Positions 23,604 to 33,118 of a DNA stretch of 44,396 nt are shown piece by piece. Each line of letters starts with the position of its first letter. Within the stretch, counting starts at the first letter, position 1. The position numbers and the translations under genes are program-made. The stretch covers positions 1 through 44,396 of the forward strand of contig NZ_JAMBOJ010000039.1 in assembly GCF_023715565.1 (NCBI RefSeq), read 5' to 3'. Source of the DNA: Cytobacillus firmus. GTDB lineage: Bacteria > Bacillota > Bacilli > Bacillales > Cytobacillaceae. Below the pieces are notes generated by a model. It ran no database searches. It had not been told where the DNA came from and saw only the letters and a program-made list of their open reading frames with translations.

Positions 23604-24620
23604 ATGACAAAAAAAATTCGCACAGCTGTTTTCGGCCTTGGAAGGCTTGGCTACTGGCATGCAGTCAATGTCGCAAAAATTCGGGATGCAGATCTAGTAT
23701 CCCTATGTGATATGAATATCGAAAATGCTAGTCGTGTTGCAGCAGAACTAGGTGTCCCCCACTATACAGCCAATCCTGAAGAAATTTTTCAAGACGATTC
23801 CATTCAGGCTGTGATTATTGCCTCTCCAACGAGTACTCATTTTGAATTATTAAAAAGAGCATCTGAAACAGGAAAATCGATTTTTGTAGAGAAGCCGTTA
23901 ACTATTGATATAGTAGAGGCTCAGAAAATAAAACAGACGATTGAGCAAAATAAAACAATTTGCCAGGTTGGCTTTATGCGCCGATTTGACCCTGCTTATG
24001 ATGCTGCAAAAAAGAGAATTGCTGCAGGTGATATTGGGGCCCCAATTTATTTCCGTGGAGTTTCCCGCGATCCCCATGCTCCGCACGAGGAGTTTGTACG
24101 GCATAGCGGGGGGATGTTTATTGATGTTTCCATTCATGATTTTGACATTGCCCGTTATTTAATTAATTCTGAGGTAACTTCTGTAAGCGCTCACGGAAAG
24201 GTGCTTAAATATCCATTCATGAAGAAATATGGAGACGTGGATCAATCACTTGCATATATTGAATTTGCTTCTGGCGCGGCGGGAGACGTAGAGGCTAGCC
24301 GCAACGCTTATTATGGCTATGATATTCGGGCTGAAATAATTGGGACAGAGGGGTCTATTTTTCTTGGCAACCTGCGTCAGCATGATATCCAAGTGTTAAC
24401 AAAGGCTGGAAACACTCATGATATTCTCCCTGATTTTCCAACACGCTTTGCGGATGCGTACACATTGGAGCTGGAAGGCTTTTTTAGAGTTAAAGCTGAA
24501 TGCGGTACACCTCGTGTTACAGTGGACGATGGTGTTAAGGCTTTGGAAATCGCTTATGCTGCCCGGGAATCCTATGAAAAAGGACAAACAATTAATCTAT
24601 CAAAAGTAACTGTCATCTAA
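23604..24620 (+). CDS. Gfo/Idh/MocA family dehydrogenase, IolG-like
   Basis: This 338-residue protein starts MTKKIRTAVFGLGRLGYWHA, with a classical GxGxxG loop. EKPL near residue 95 holds the catalytic Lys, and GGMFIDVSIHDFDIARYL carries the Asp/His pair. It resembles IolG (myo-inositol 2-dehydrogenase) and the third dehydrogenase at 29533 in motif layout, so an inositol or inositol isomer such as scyllo- or chiro-inositol is a reasonable substrate class. GGGAGAG lies before ATG 23604; the upstream extension to 23583 is not used. No clear terminator follows it. Confidence 0.86.
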   Translation: MTKKIRTAVFGLGRLGYWHAVNVAKIRDADLVSLCDMNIENASRVAAELGVPHYTANPEEIFQDDSIQAVIIASPTSTHFELLKRASETGKSIFVEKPLTIDIVEAQKIKQTIEQNKTICQVGFMRRFDPAYDAAKKRIAAGDIGAPIYFRGVSRDPHAPHEEFVRHSGGMFIDVSIHDFDIARYLINSEVTSVSAHGKVLKYPFMKKYGDVDQSLAYIEFASGAAGDVEASRNAYYGYDIRAEIIGTEGSIFLGNLRQHDIQVLTKAGNTHDILPDFPTRFADAYTLELEGFFRVKAECGTPRVTVDDGVKALEIAYAARESYEKGQTINLSKVTVI

Positions 24621-24672
24621 ATTTTAGTAAATCTAAATAAAATATTTCGAAAAAATAAAGAATTTAAAACTA

Positions 24673-24701
24673 TTGAAATATTTAAATGGATTAATTATAA
24701 T
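24673..24701 (+). promoter_or_regulatory. Sigma-A promoter of the ABC transporter operon
   Basis: TTGAAA (24673-24678), a 17-base spacer and a perfect TATAAT (24696-24701). The expected start is near 24708. Confidence 0.75.
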
Positions 24702-24710
24702 TCGATTTAA

Positions 24711-24724
24711 GGAAAACGCTTTCC
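24711..24724. promoter_or_regulatory. LacI-type operator, site 2
   Basis: GGAAAACGCTTTCC is a near palindrome around a central CG, placed just after the expected +1. It could be bound by the local LacI-family regulator, by CcpA, or by both. Confidence 0.6.
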
Positions 24725-24757
24725 TAACAAAATTGGATAATTGGAAGGGGTTTATTC

Positions 24758-26266
24758 ATGTTCAAACATGCAGGAAGCCTCCTGGAAATGAAAGGCATCA
24801 CAAAAAGCTTTGGAGAAAACCATGTTCTAAAAGGTATTGATTTGGAAGTAAGGGCCGGAGAAATCCATGTTTTATTAGGTGAAAATGGTGCTGGTAAATC
24901 TACTCTTATAAAGATATTAACAGGAGCTTATCAGATGGATGCAGGGGAAATTTTCTGGGAAGGCCAAAGGGTTGAGCTTAACACACCAGTGGACGCAATG
25001 CAGCTTGGGATAGCGACTATTTATCAAGAACTGAACGTGATCCCGGAACTGAAGGTGTATGAGAATATTTTCCTTGGACGGGAATTAAAGCGCAGTGGAA
25101 AGATGTCTCTGCTAAATCATAATGCTATGAAGGAAGAAGCACAGCGCTGCCTAGAGATGCTTGGACAAAGTCCCGCTCTTGCTGATCAGCAGCTGGGGAA
25201 GCTGGGGGTTGGGCAGCAGCAGCTTGTGGAGATTGCGAAAGCGCTTACTCTTGATGCGAAGTTGATTATCATGGACGAACCTACATCAAGTCTGAGTACC
25301 AAGGAAGTTGAGCAGCTATACAGCTGTGTGGAGCAGTTAAGAGAAAAGGGAATCGCCATTGTATTCATTTCACACAGATTAGAGGAGATTAGGCGTCTTG
25401 GAGACAGGATAACCATTCTCCGGGATGGATTTAAAATTGATACGCTTCCAGTTAAGACAACAGAAACAGATTATTGGATCGAGCTGATGGTTGGCCGATC
25501 TCTTGAAGAAAAGTTTCCTAAACAATCCTTTATTCTGGGGGATGAGGGCTTCAGGGTTGAAGATCTTAAAGTGGACCGAGCATCAGAACCTGTCAGTTTT
25601 TCTGCTAGATATGGAGAAATAGTGGGTATTTCAGGGCTGGTTGGTGCAGGACGGACAGAACTGGCAAGAGCTATCTTCGGTGCGGATTCCAATGGTGGCG
25701 GTAAGATCTTCATAGATAATCAAGAGGTAAAGATTACTAGTCCTTGTGATGCAATAAAATCGGGCATTGCTTTTATCACAGAAGACAGAAAAAGCGAAGG
25801 TCTATTGCTGGATCAGCCACTGGATTTTAATATTGCGATGGCTAATATGAAGAAATTTAAAAGTAAATCCAAGTTAATTGACCTAAATGCCATTCGGGTA
25901 ACGGCAAAAGAGTATATAAAGGAATTGAAGGTAAGGCCAGGAAATATTGACTTAAATGCACGTAACCTCAGTGGGGGCAACCAGCAAAAGGTGGTCATTG
26001 CAAAGTGGCTGTGCACCAAAGCAAAAGTCTTTATTTTCGATGAGCCTACTCGTGGAATTGATGTTGGTGCAAAGGTAGAAGTATACCGGTTAATGAATCA
26101 GCTTGTTGAAAGCGGTGCCATTGTACTGATGATTTCTTCGGATCTTCCGGAAATATTGGGGATGTGTGATCGGGTTCTTGTAATGAGTGAAGGGAAAATA
26201 ACCGCTGACATGGGAATAGAAGAAGCTTCACAAGAACGAATTATGAAAGCGGCTACAGGAGGATGA
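24758..26266 (+). CDS. Sugar ABC transporter ATP-binding protein (RbsA/MglA-like, CUT2)
   Basis: This 502-residue protein has two ABC domains. The first has Walker A GENGAGKST (near residue 48), GVGQQQLVEIAKAL and LIIMDEPTSSLS. The second has the degenerate GLVGAGRTE, then NLSGGNQQKVVIAKWL and FIFDEPTRGIDVGAKVEVY. This is the standard RbsA/MglA layout of pentose, hexose and inositol importers. It energises uptake through the permease that starts four bases after its stop. In this cluster the cargo is most likely inositol or a related cyclitol. Confidence 0.93.
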   Translation: MFKHAGSLLEMKGITKSFGENHVLKGIDLEVRAGEIHVLLGENGAGKSTLIKILTGAYQMDAGEIFWEGQRVELNTPVDAMQLGIATIYQELNVIPELKVYENIFLGRELKRSGKMSLLNHNAMKEEAQRCLEMLGQSPALADQQLGKLGVGQQQLVEIAKALTLDAKLIIMDEPTSSLSTKEVEQLYSCVEQLREKGIAIVFISHRLEEIRRLGDRITILRDGFKIDTLPVKTTETDYWIELMVGRSLEEKFPKQSFILGDEGFRVEDLKVDRASEPVSFSARYGEIVGISGLVGAGRTELARAIFGADSNGGGKIFIDNQEVKITSPCDAIKSGIAFITEDRKSEGLLLDQPLDFNIAMANMKKFKSKSKLIDLNAIRVTAKEYIKELKVRPGNIDLNARNLSGGNQQKVVIAKWLCTKAKVFIFDEPTRGIDVGAKVEVYRLMNQLVESGAIVLMISSDLPEILGMCDRVLVMSEGKITADMGIEEASQERIMKAATGG

Positions 26267-26270
26267 GAAG

Positions 26271-27269
26271 ATGAGTCAAGTAGTAATACAAAAGTCAGAA
26301 ACTGAGGCGCCTAAACAAAAAAAGGGTATTAAAAATTACCTGAGTAAATTCGGACCGCTAATTGGTTTGGTTATCTTGACCACTATACTTACCTTTTTAT
26401 CAGATAAGTTCCTAACAATGAACAATTTGATGAATATTGCCAGACAGTCATCAATCAATGCACTGCTGGGAATCGGGATGCTTTTGCCTATTTTAACAGC
26501 GGGAATTGACCTATCAGTTGGTTCAATTCTGGCAGTATCAATCATGATTATGGGGATTGTATCCGTGAATATGGGGATGAGTCCAATCCTTGGTATTATC
26601 GTTTGTCTTGCGGTTGGTGCCGGATTCGGGCTTCTGAATGGATTACTGCTAACGAAATTGCGCCTGCCTCATCCGTTCATCTCCACTCTTGGTACCATGA
26701 ACATTGCGCGGGGGATTGCTTTAATTGTTACTGCTGCAGCTCCTATTGCCGGGTTCCCGTATTTAATTCAATTTTTAGGCCGTGAATTTGCAGGGCCAAT
26801 TCCAGTCAGTTTTATTCTTGTAATTGCTGTTTATATCATTTTCCATATTTTTTTAACCAGAACGCAAACTGGCCGTTATATTTATGCGATTGGCGGTAAT
26901 AAAGAAGCTGCCAGATTATCCGGTATTAATGTCGACCGAGTATTAGCTATTGTATACACAATAAGTGGTTTGATGGCAGGGCTTGCGGGACTTGTTATGG
27001 TGGGGCGGGTAAATTCAGCCTTTCCGCTTGCGGGTTTATCTTATGAACTTGATGCCATTGCTGCAGTAATTATTGGCGGCGCCAGCTTTTTTGGAGGGGT
27101 AGGAACAGTATGGGGAACGTTAATTGGAGCCATGATCATTGCCGTACTCCGAAATGGACTTAACCTTTTGAACGTATCTTCAGATTTCCAAATGACAGTT
27201 ATCGGTGCAGTCATCATCGCAGCTGTCTACATCGATGTACTCCGCCAGCGTAAAAGCAAAAAAGGGTAG
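26271..27269 (+). CDS. Sugar ABC transporter permease (RbsC-like, CUT2)
   Basis: This 332-residue membrane protein has about eight to ten helices. It contains the CUT2 permease signatures LLPILTAGIDLSVGSILAVS, GLLNGLLLTKLRLPHPFIST, TGRYIYAIGGNKEAARLSGI and DAIAAVIIGGASFFGGVGTV. A cytoplasmic N-terminal tail of about 30 residues precedes the first helix. AGGAGG lies in the last codons of the ATPase gene just before its ATG. It forms the membrane channel of the importer. Confidence 0.94.
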   Translation: MSQVVIQKSETEAPKQKKGIKNYLSKFGPLIGLVILTTILTFLSDKFLTMNNLMNIARQSSINALLGIGMLLPILTAGIDLSVGSILAVSIMIMGIVSVNMGMSPILGIIVCLAVGAGFGLLNGLLLTKLRLPHPFISTLGTMNIARGIALIVTAAAPIAGFPYLIQFLGREFAGPIPVSFILVIAVYIIFHIFLTRTQTGRYIYAIGGNKEAARLSGINVDRVLAIVYTISGLMAGLAGLVMVGRVNSAFPLAGLSYELDAIAAVIIGGASFFGGVGTVWGTLIGAMIIAVLRNGLNLLNVSSDFQMTVIGAVIIAAVYIDVLRQRKSKKG

Positions 27270-27301
27270 TTCAATAAGATAATAAAATTGGAGGAATTGA
27301 G

Positions 27302-28258
27302 ATGAAGAAATTTAAATTGGCTGGAGCTGCTTTGGCAGTTTCCTGTATGGCATTATTGGCAGGCTGTGGAGGAGAGAAAGAAGCCAGCGGCGGTGGCGGT
27401 GAGAGTGTTGCAGTAGTTTTAAAGACACTATCCAGCCCATATTGGAAATATGTTGAAGCAGGTGCAAAGGATGCTGGTGAAAAACTGGGTGTGGATGTTA
27501 CCGTAGTGGGTCCATCTGCTGAATCTCAAGTACTTGAACAAGTGAATTTGCTTGAAGATCAAATCAGCCAAAGTCCAGGGGCTATAGTTGTGGCTCCATC
27601 TCAGCCTGATACTGTAGTTCCTGTATTAGAAGGTGCGGCAAAGTCAAAATTGCCGGTCCTGCTTATTGATTCAGATGCTGGCTTTGAGGGGAAAACCACC
27701 TTTATTGGAACGGATAACTATACTGCTGGACAGGAAGGCGGAAAGCTCCTGGCATCCATGCTGCAAAGAGGGGATAAGGTTGTTCTGATTGAAGGGGCTC
27801 TTGGAAATCCTGCAACAGACGACAGAATCAAAGGAGCAAAAGATTCACTTGAGGCGGCAGGGCTGGAAGTTGTGGCAAAGCAGCCTGCTGATAGCGACAA
27901 GACAAAAGCTATGTCCGTTATGGAAAATATCCTTCAAAAAAACGGGGATGTAAAAGGTGTGTTTGCTGCAAATGATGATATGGCTCTCGGAGTATTGCGT
28001 GCAGTTGAAGCTAAAGGACTAGATGTTAAGGTTATTGGCACTGATGGAACAAAAGAAGCTGTTCAATCCATCCTGGATGGGAAACTGGCCGGAACCATTG
28101 CTCAAAGTCCTTATAATATGGGATACCAGGGAGTAGAAAATGCCATAAAAACCATAAAAGGAGAAAAAATTGAAAAGCGGATCGACAGTGGCATAGACAT
28201 TATTATAAGTGAAAATGCCACAGAAAAGCTTGAGTTCCTGGAAAGTATCTCAGAGTAA
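27302..28258 (+). CDS. Sugar-binding lipoprotein of the ABC importer (RbsB-like)
   Basis: This 318-residue protein has a lipoprotein signal peptide, with the lipobox LLAGC and lipidated Cys22, followed by a Gly/Ser-rich linker. The body is a periplasmic-binding-protein type 1 fold with VAVVLKTLSSPYWKYVEAGA, GAIVVAPSQPDTVVPVLEGA, GTDNYTAGQEGGKLLA and FAANDDMALGVLRAVEAKG. It should be anchored outside the membrane and deliver a sugar or cyclitol to the permease. TGGAGG precedes ATG 27302. Inositol as ligand is inferred from the cluster only. Confidence 0.92.
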   Translation: MKKFKLAGAALAVSCMALLAGCGGEKEASGGGGESVAVVLKTLSSPYWKYVEAGAKDAGEKLGVDVTVVGPSAESQVLEQVNLLEDQISQSPGAIVVAPSQPDTVVPVLEGAAKSKLPVLLIDSDAGFEGKTTFIGTDNYTAGQEGGKLLASMLQRGDKVVLIEGALGNPATDDRIKGAKDSLEAAGLEVVAKQPADSDKTKAMSVMENILQKNGDVKGVFAANDDMALGVLRAVEAKGLDVKVIGTDGTKEAVQSILDGKLAGTIAQSPYNMGYQGVENAIKTIKGEKIEKRIDSGIDIIISENATEKLEFLESISE

Positions 28259-28336
28259 TCTTAAGTTAATCAATAGTACCCGTAAATTGCTTCATGTTAA
28301 AATATAGAAAAGGAAATCTAGAGGAGTTAAGACCAC

Positions 28337-29341
28337 ATGAAGCCTACCATATATGATGTAGCAAAAAAGGCGGGTGTCTCAATAGCCACTGTGTCCAAGG
28401 TAGTAAATAATACAGGCAGAATTAGTGAAAAAACGAGAAGCCGAGTTAAAGAAGTCATGAAAGAAATTGATTATTCTCCAAGCAGTGTGGCCGCGGCTCT
28501 AACCGGTAAAAGAACCTTTACCATTGGAGTGCTTGTTCCTGATATTGCAAACCCATTCTTTGCTGAAGTCGCTCGGGCGCTGGAAAACCACGCCCGGATG
28601 ACAGGGTATGCCATCATTTTATGCAGTACAGATTACCAGAGAGAACGTGAACAAGATTATCTGGAACTTCTCTTAAAAAAACAAGTTGATGGTATTATCA
28701 TTGCAACAGAAGCAAGAGATTGGAAGGTATTTAAAAAACTGCTGGATAAGAACATTCCTCTATTAATGTTTTCAATTGATCATCCATCTTTCTCCTCGCA
28801 TGTTGTTACCACTGATGACATTAGAGGAGGGTATCTGGCAGGCCGATATTTATTAGATAATGGCCATCGAAATTTTGCTGTGATCGTTGAAGAGAACCGT
28901 GAAAGTGGTCGATTGCGCTTAGAGGGGTTTAAACAGTCTCTTATGGATGCAGGCATAGAACTTAGTGATAGTTTTGTTGTCTTTTCGAAATCAAGAGTCG
29001 AGGAAGCAAAAAAAGCTGCCAAGCAGATCTTGGCATTAAACAACCGCCCTACTTCTGTCTTTGCTGCGACAGATCTTATCGCAGCTGTTTTTATGAATGA
29101 GGCAAGAAAGGCAAATATTTCTATACCAGAGGATATTTCGGTTATTGGGTTTGATAATACGATTCATGCTGAAATAGCAGATCCGGGATTAACTACAATC
29201 GCACAGCCTACAGATGAATTAGCTCGCTATGCCATTCATCAATTACTTGAATCAATAGAAAAACCAAACAGTCTTCCTGGACACAGAATTATGCTTGCAC
29301 CCGAATTAATTGAACGTGATTCAGTTAAAAATTTAAACTGA
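28337..29341 (+). CDS. LacI-family transcriptional regulator
   Basis: This 334-residue protein has a classic N-terminal HTH (TIYDVAKKAGVSIATVSKVV), the hinge region YSPSSVAAAL, and a sugar-binding effector domain starting at TIGVLVPDIANPFFAEVA. Its position between the transporter genes and the iol genes, and the AAGCGCTT palindromes at three nearby promoters, make it the probable local repressor. Derepression by inositol or a pathway intermediate is inferred. GAGGAG lies ten bases before the ATG. No terminator is seen between the binding-protein gene and this gene, so it may be read from the transporter promoter and regulate itself. Confidence 0.93.
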   Translation: MKPTIYDVAKKAGVSIATVSKVVNNTGRISEKTRSRVKEVMKEIDYSPSSVAAALTGKRTFTIGVLVPDIANPFFAEVARALENHARMTGYAIILCSTDYQREREQDYLELLLKKQVDGIIIATEARDWKVFKKLLDKNIPLLMFSIDHPSFSSHVVTTDDIRGGYLAGRYLLDNGHRNFAVIVEENRESGRLRLEGFKQSLMDAGIELSDSFVVFSKSRVEEAKKAAKQILALNNRPTSVFAATDLIAAVFMNEARKANISIPEDISVIGFDNTIHAEIADPGLTTIAQPTDELARYAIHQLLESIEKPNSLPGHRIMLAPELIERDSVKNLN

Positions 29342-29365
29342 GCTTAAAAATCTAATCATTTATAT

Positions 29366-29389
29366 GCCGGCAGCTAGCCGGTGTTTTTT
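29366..29389 (+). terminator. Short terminator after the LacI-family gene
   Basis: CCGGC (29367-29371) pairs with GCCGG (29377-29381) around AGCTA and is followed by TGTTTTTT. The stem is short but GC-rich. Confidence 0.6.
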
Positions 29390-29400
29390 CAAACATTAAG

Positions 29401-29412
29401 TTAAGCGCTTAA
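29401..29412. promoter_or_regulatory. LacI-type operator, site 3 (upstream)
   Basis: TTAAGCGCTTAA is a perfect 12 bp palindrome. Its centre is 91 bp from that of site 4, so two bound dimers could loop the DNA between them. Confidence 0.6.
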
Positions 29413-29454
29413 TCAATTTAAAATAAAAATAATTATAAATGTTCAAAAAATAAC

Positions 29455-29482
29455 TTGAAGATGTTTATGGTGTCTGTATAAT
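29455..29482 (+). promoter_or_regulatory. Sigma-A promoter of the iolG operon
   Basis: TTGAAG (29455-29460), a 16-base spacer and a perfect TATAAT (29477-29482). The expected start is near 29489. Confidence 0.72.
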
Positions 29483-29490
29483 GAGATTAA

Positions 29491-29504
29491 GAAAGCGCTT
29501 AACC
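29491..29504. promoter_or_regulatory. LacI-type operator, site 4
   Basis: GAAAGCGCTTAACC starts about two bases after the expected +1 and repeats 14 bases of site 1. Confidence 0.68.
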
Positions 29505-29532
29505 TGAATAGGGAATCAGGAGGTAAAGAAAA

Positions 29533-30555
29533 ATGGCATTGACTATTGGAATTATTGGAGCGGGCCGAATTGGGAAATTACATGCAGATAATTTACGATT
29601 AATACCCCAAATCCGCATAAAAAGTGTGTCAGATATTGCAACAGATCACCTTAAAGCATGGGCAATTGAGAAGCAAATAGAAGTATTAACCACGGAGTAT
29701 CAAGAAATACTAAACGATCCTGAAATTGAAGCTGTTTTTATTTGTTCGCCAACCAATACTCACGCAGCAATTATTAAAGAGGCAGCAGCTGCAAAAAAAC
29801 ATATCTTTTGTGAAAAGCCGGTCAGCTTTACAGTCGAAGAGACGGAAGAAGCGCTGGCAGCAGTCGAAAAAGCCGGCGTAAAGCTACAGGTTGGATTTAA
29901 CCGCCGTTTTGACCCTAACTTTCGGAAAGTGCGCCAACTGGTCCAGGACGGGGAAATAGGAACTCCTCACATGCTGCGCATTACATCACGTGATCCACAG
30001 CCCCCAGGTGTTGAATATATAAAGTCATCAGGCGGCCTATTCATGGATATGACCATACATGACTTTGATATGGCAAGATACGTGATGGGAAGTGAGGTTA
30101 CTGAGGTTTCTGCTTACGGCACTGTACTGGTAGACCCTGTTATAGGAGAAGCGGGTGACATTGATACGGCAGTCATTTCACTAAAGTTTGCCAATGGAGC
30201 ATTGGGAGTTATTGAAAATAGCCGCCGGGCTGCATACGGATATGATCAGCGCCTTGAAGTTTTCGGTGATAGGGGAGCGGCAAACGTAGATAACAACCGT
30301 GCGACGAATGTAGAAGTTTCTACAGTGAATCATGTAGCAAAGGAAAAGCCCCTCTATTTCTTCCTTGAACGCTACACGCAGGCATATATTGACGAAGTTA
30401 CTGAATTTGTGAGCTTTATCATGAATAACCAGGATGTAAGCTGTACGGGATTTGATGGTTTGCAAGCTGAGCGTATTGCACGAGCAGCCAAACAATCATT
30501 GGAAACGGGTTTGCCTGTTAAATTAAACCAAGCTTCCCCGGCTGCTGCAAATTAA
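29533..30555 (+). CDS. iolG: Inositol 2-dehydrogenase (IolG)
   Basis: This 340-residue Gfo/Idh/MocA enzyme starts MALTIGIIGAGRIGKLHADN, with the GxGxxG loop at residues 9-14. FCEKPVSF near residue 95 carries the catalytic Lys, and GGLFMDMTIHDFDMARYVMG holds the conserved Asp and His. It oxidises myo-inositol to scyllo-inosose with NAD. AGGAGG lies eight bases before the ATG. It is first in an operon with iolC and mmsA. Two related dehydrogenases lie 5-7 kb upstream, so division of work between isomers is possible. The myo-inositol assignment rests on family and operon context. Confidence 0.9.
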   Translation: MALTIGIIGAGRIGKLHADNLRLIPQIRIKSVSDIATDHLKAWAIEKQIEVLTTEYQEILNDPEIEAVFICSPTNTHAAIIKEAAAAKKHIFCEKPVSFTVEETEEALAAVEKAGVKLQVGFNRRFDPNFRKVRQLVQDGEIGTPHMLRITSRDPQPPGVEYIKSSGGLFMDMTIHDFDMARYVMGSEVTEVSAYGTVLVDPVIGEAGDIDTAVISLKFANGALGVIENSRRAAYGYDQRLEVFGDRGAANVDNNRATNVEVSTVNHVAKEKPLYFFLERYTQAYIDEVTEFVSFIMNNQDVSCTGFDGLQAERIARAAKQSLETGLPVKLNQASPAAAN

Positions 30556-30577
30556 ACTGAACGAAAGGAAGTTTAAT

Positions 30578-31579
30578 ATGAATCCGCTTCACTTTGAAAA
30601 AGACCGGCCGCTGGACATTATTGCTGTTGGCAGGCTGTGTATAGACTTAAATGCAAATGAAACAAATCGCCCAATGGAGGAAACCAGCACATTTACAAAA
30701 TACGTTGGAGGTTCACCAGCAAATATCGCTATCGGGTCCGCCCGTCTTGGTCAAAAAACGGGTTTTATCGGCAAAGTTTCTGATGACCAAATGGGACGCT
30801 TTATCACCAGTTACTTAGAAAAGAACAATATTAATACCCAGGGTGTGAGAATAGATCAGACAGGTGCCGTGACCGGTCTTGCTTTTACAGAGATTAAGAG
30901 TCCGGCAGAATGCAGCATCCTTATGTATAGGGATAATGCTGCAGATTTAAAGCTGCATCCTTCAGAAATAGATGAAGAATATATTAAACAATCAAAATCT
31001 TTATTAATTTCTGGCACATCCCTCGCCAAGAGCCCATCGAGAGAAGCAGTATTTCTGGCCCTTGAATATGCAGTAAAGCATAAGGTAACGGTTTTCTTTG
31101 ACCTTGATTACCGTCCATATACATGGACGGATGAAGCTGAGACGGCTGTTTATTATAATCTGGCAGCGGAAAAATGCGATGTCATAATAGGTACCCGTGA
31201 AGAATTCGATATGATGGAAAAGCTATTAAATATTGATAACTCTGATGATCATTATACCGCTTCACGCTGGTTCTCTTACCGTTCGGAACTAGTAGTTATT
31301 AAACATGGCGGTGCAGGCTCGATTGCTTATACAAAAGATGGAGAGTCTCATAGAAGCGGTATTTTCAGGACAAATGTACTAAAAACTTTCGGAGCCGGTG
31401 ATTCATATGCATCCGCGTTCATTTACGGATTAATGAATGGCAAGGATATTTCAGAAGCTATGAAGATGGGCAGTGCATCGGCTTCAATAGTCATTTCGCG
31501 TCATAGCTGTTCTGATGCAATGCCAACAGCTGCAGAACTCAATAATCACTTGGAAACAGCCATTTACGAACCAGTTTAA
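30578..31579 (+). CDS. iolC: 5-dehydro-2-deoxygluconokinase (IolC)
   Basis: This is a 333-residue PfkB-family kinase. It has LDIIAVGRLCIDLNANE at the N-terminus (typical of IolC), the motif YVGGSPANIAIGSARLG, and the C-terminal FGAGDSYASAFIYGL near residue 270, whose Asp is the catalytic base. It phosphorylates 2-deoxy-5-keto-D-gluconate, the substrate that IolJ then splits. It follows iolG by 22 bp, with GAAAGGAAG before the ATG. Confidence 0.94.
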   Translation: MNPLHFEKDRPLDIIAVGRLCIDLNANETNRPMEETSTFTKYVGGSPANIAIGSARLGQKTGFIGKVSDDQMGRFITSYLEKNNINTQGVRIDQTGAVTGLAFTEIKSPAECSILMYRDNAADLKLHPSEIDEEYIKQSKSLLISGTSLAKSPSREAVFLALEYAVKHKVTVFFDLDYRPYTWTDEAETAVYYNLAAEKCDVIIGTREEFDMMEKLLNIDNSDDHYTASRWFSYRSELVVIKHGGAGSIAYTKDGESHRSGIFRTNVLKTFGAGDSYASAFIYGLMNGKDISEAMKMGSASASIVISRHSCSDAMPTAAELNNHLETAIYEPV

Positions 31580-31600
31580 TAGGGAAAGGGAGAATGCAAA

Positions 31601-33064
31601 ATGACACAAACAACAGTAAAAACATTGAGAAATTATATTGGCGGCCAATGGATTGAATCTGCGTCAGAAAAATCAGAGGTTGTGTATAATCCGGCTACAG
31701 GGGAGGAGCTGGCTGTTGTTCCATTATCTACAAAAGAAGAAGTAGATCATGCTGTCCAGGCTGCACATAAAGCGTTTCAAACATGGTCCAAGACTTCAGT
31801 TCCAAAGCGTGCACGAATACTTTTCAAGTATCAGCAGCTGCTTGTAGAAAAATGGGAGGAACTTGCAAGGCTTGTGACAATTGAAAATGGAAAAAGCTAC
31901 ACAGAAGCTCACGGCGAAGTGCTTCGCGGGATTGAGTGCGTTGAGTTTGCTGCAGGCGCACCCACATTAATGATGGGTAAACAGCTTCCTGACATTGCGA
32001 CAAATATTGAATCCGGCATGTACAGATATCCGATTGGCGTCGTTGGAGGAATTACCCCTTTTAACTTTCCGATGATGGTTCCATGCTGGATGTTCCCTCT
32101 AGCAATTGCCTGCGGCAATACATTTGTTTTAAAACCATCAGAACGTACTCCGCTTCTTGCAGCCCGACTTGCGGAACTGTTTGAAGAAGCAGGGCTTCCG
32201 AAAGGTGTTTTAAATATTGTTAATGGTGCACACGATGTTGTAAATGGCATTCTTGAACATAAATTGGTTAAGGCCATTTCCTTTGTAGGCTCTCAGCCCG
32301 TAGCAGAATACGTTTACAAGACTGGTACTGCTAATTTAAAGCGTGTTCAGGCACTGGCTGGCGCGAAAAACCATTCTATTGTATTAAAGGATGCAAACCT
32401 TGAAGCAGCGGCTGCACAAATTACAAGTGCTGCTTTCGGATCTGCAGGGGAACGCTGTATGGCAGCTGCTGTTGTAACAGTAGAAGAATCAGTTGCTGAT
32501 AAATTAATTGCCAAGCTTAAAAAAGCAGCAGATGAAGTCACAATTGGAAATGGACTTGAAGACGGTGTGTTTTTAGGCCCAGTTATCCGTGAGTCTCATA
32601 AAGAGCGTACACTGGGATACATTGAATCTGGGGTGGAGCAGGGTGCAGCACTTATTCGTGATGGCCGCTCGGATGCAGCAGTAAACGGAAAAGGATACTT
32701 TCTCGGACCTACTATCTTCGATCATGTTACTCAGGAGATGAAAATCTGGCAGGATGAAGTCTTTGCACCTGTTTTATCCATCGTGTGTGTAAAAGATTTA
32801 ACTGAAGCCATTGAAGTAGCAAATTCATCACCATTTGCAAATGGCGCTTGCTTATATACTGACAGTGCATATGCGATTCGCCAGTTCCGTGAAACGATTG
32901 ATGCAGGCATGCTTGGCATTAATGTGGGGGTTCCGGCTCCTATGGCCTTCTTCCCATTCTCAGGATATAAAGATTCTTTCTATGGTGATCTGCATGCAAA
33001 CGGCACGGATGGAGTGGAGTTCTATACAAGAAAGAAAATGGTTACAGCTCGTTTCCTGCTATAA
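31601..33064 (+). CDS. mmsA: Methylmalonate/malonate semialdehyde dehydrogenase (MmsA/IolA)
   Basis: This 487-residue aldehyde dehydrogenase has the MmsA features [18 protein letters not shown] (catalytic Asn in FNFP), KPSERTP, and [16 protein letters not shown] with the catalytic Cys near residue 285. It is the CoA-acylating type without the Glu general base. It converts malonate semialdehyde from the IolJ reaction to acetyl-CoA and CO2, and also acts in valine breakdown. It is 21 bp after iolC and is followed by a stem-loop that may end the first iol transcript. Confidence 0.95.
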   Translation: MTQTTVKTLRNYIGGQWIESASEKSEVVYNPATGEELAVVPLSTKEEVDHAVQAAHKAFQTWSKTSVPKRARILFKYQQLLVEKWEELARLVTIENGKSYTEAHGEVLRGIECVEFAAGAPTLMMGKQLPDIATNIESGMYRYPIGVVGGITPFNFPMMVPCWMFPLAIACGNTFVLKPSERTPLLAARLAELFEEAGLPKGVLNIVNGAHDVVNGILEHKLVKAISFVGSQPVAEYVYKTGTANLKRVQALAGAKNHSIVLKDANLEAAAAQITSAAFGSAGERCMAAAVVTVEESVADKLIAKLKKAADEVTIGNGLEDGVFLGPVIRESHKERTLGYIESGVEQGAALIRDGRSDAAVNGKGYFLGPTIFDHVTQEMKIWQDEVFAPVLSIVCVKDLTEAIEVANSSPFANGACLYTDSAYAIRQFRETIDAGMLGINVGVPAPMAFFPFSGYKDSFYGDLHANGTDGVEFYTRKKMVTARFLL

Positions 33065-33070
33065 ATTATA

Positions 33071-33118
33071 AAAGGGGAAGTGGCGGGACGGAGAAGGTCT
33101 GTGCCGCTTCCCTTTTCT
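33071..33118 (+). terminator. Stem-loop after mmsA
   Basis: GGGGAAGTGGC pairs with GCCGCTTCCCT across an 18-base loop, followed by TTTTC. The T run is short, so this may be a leaky terminator or RNA-processing site inside a longer operon. Confidence 0.65.
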
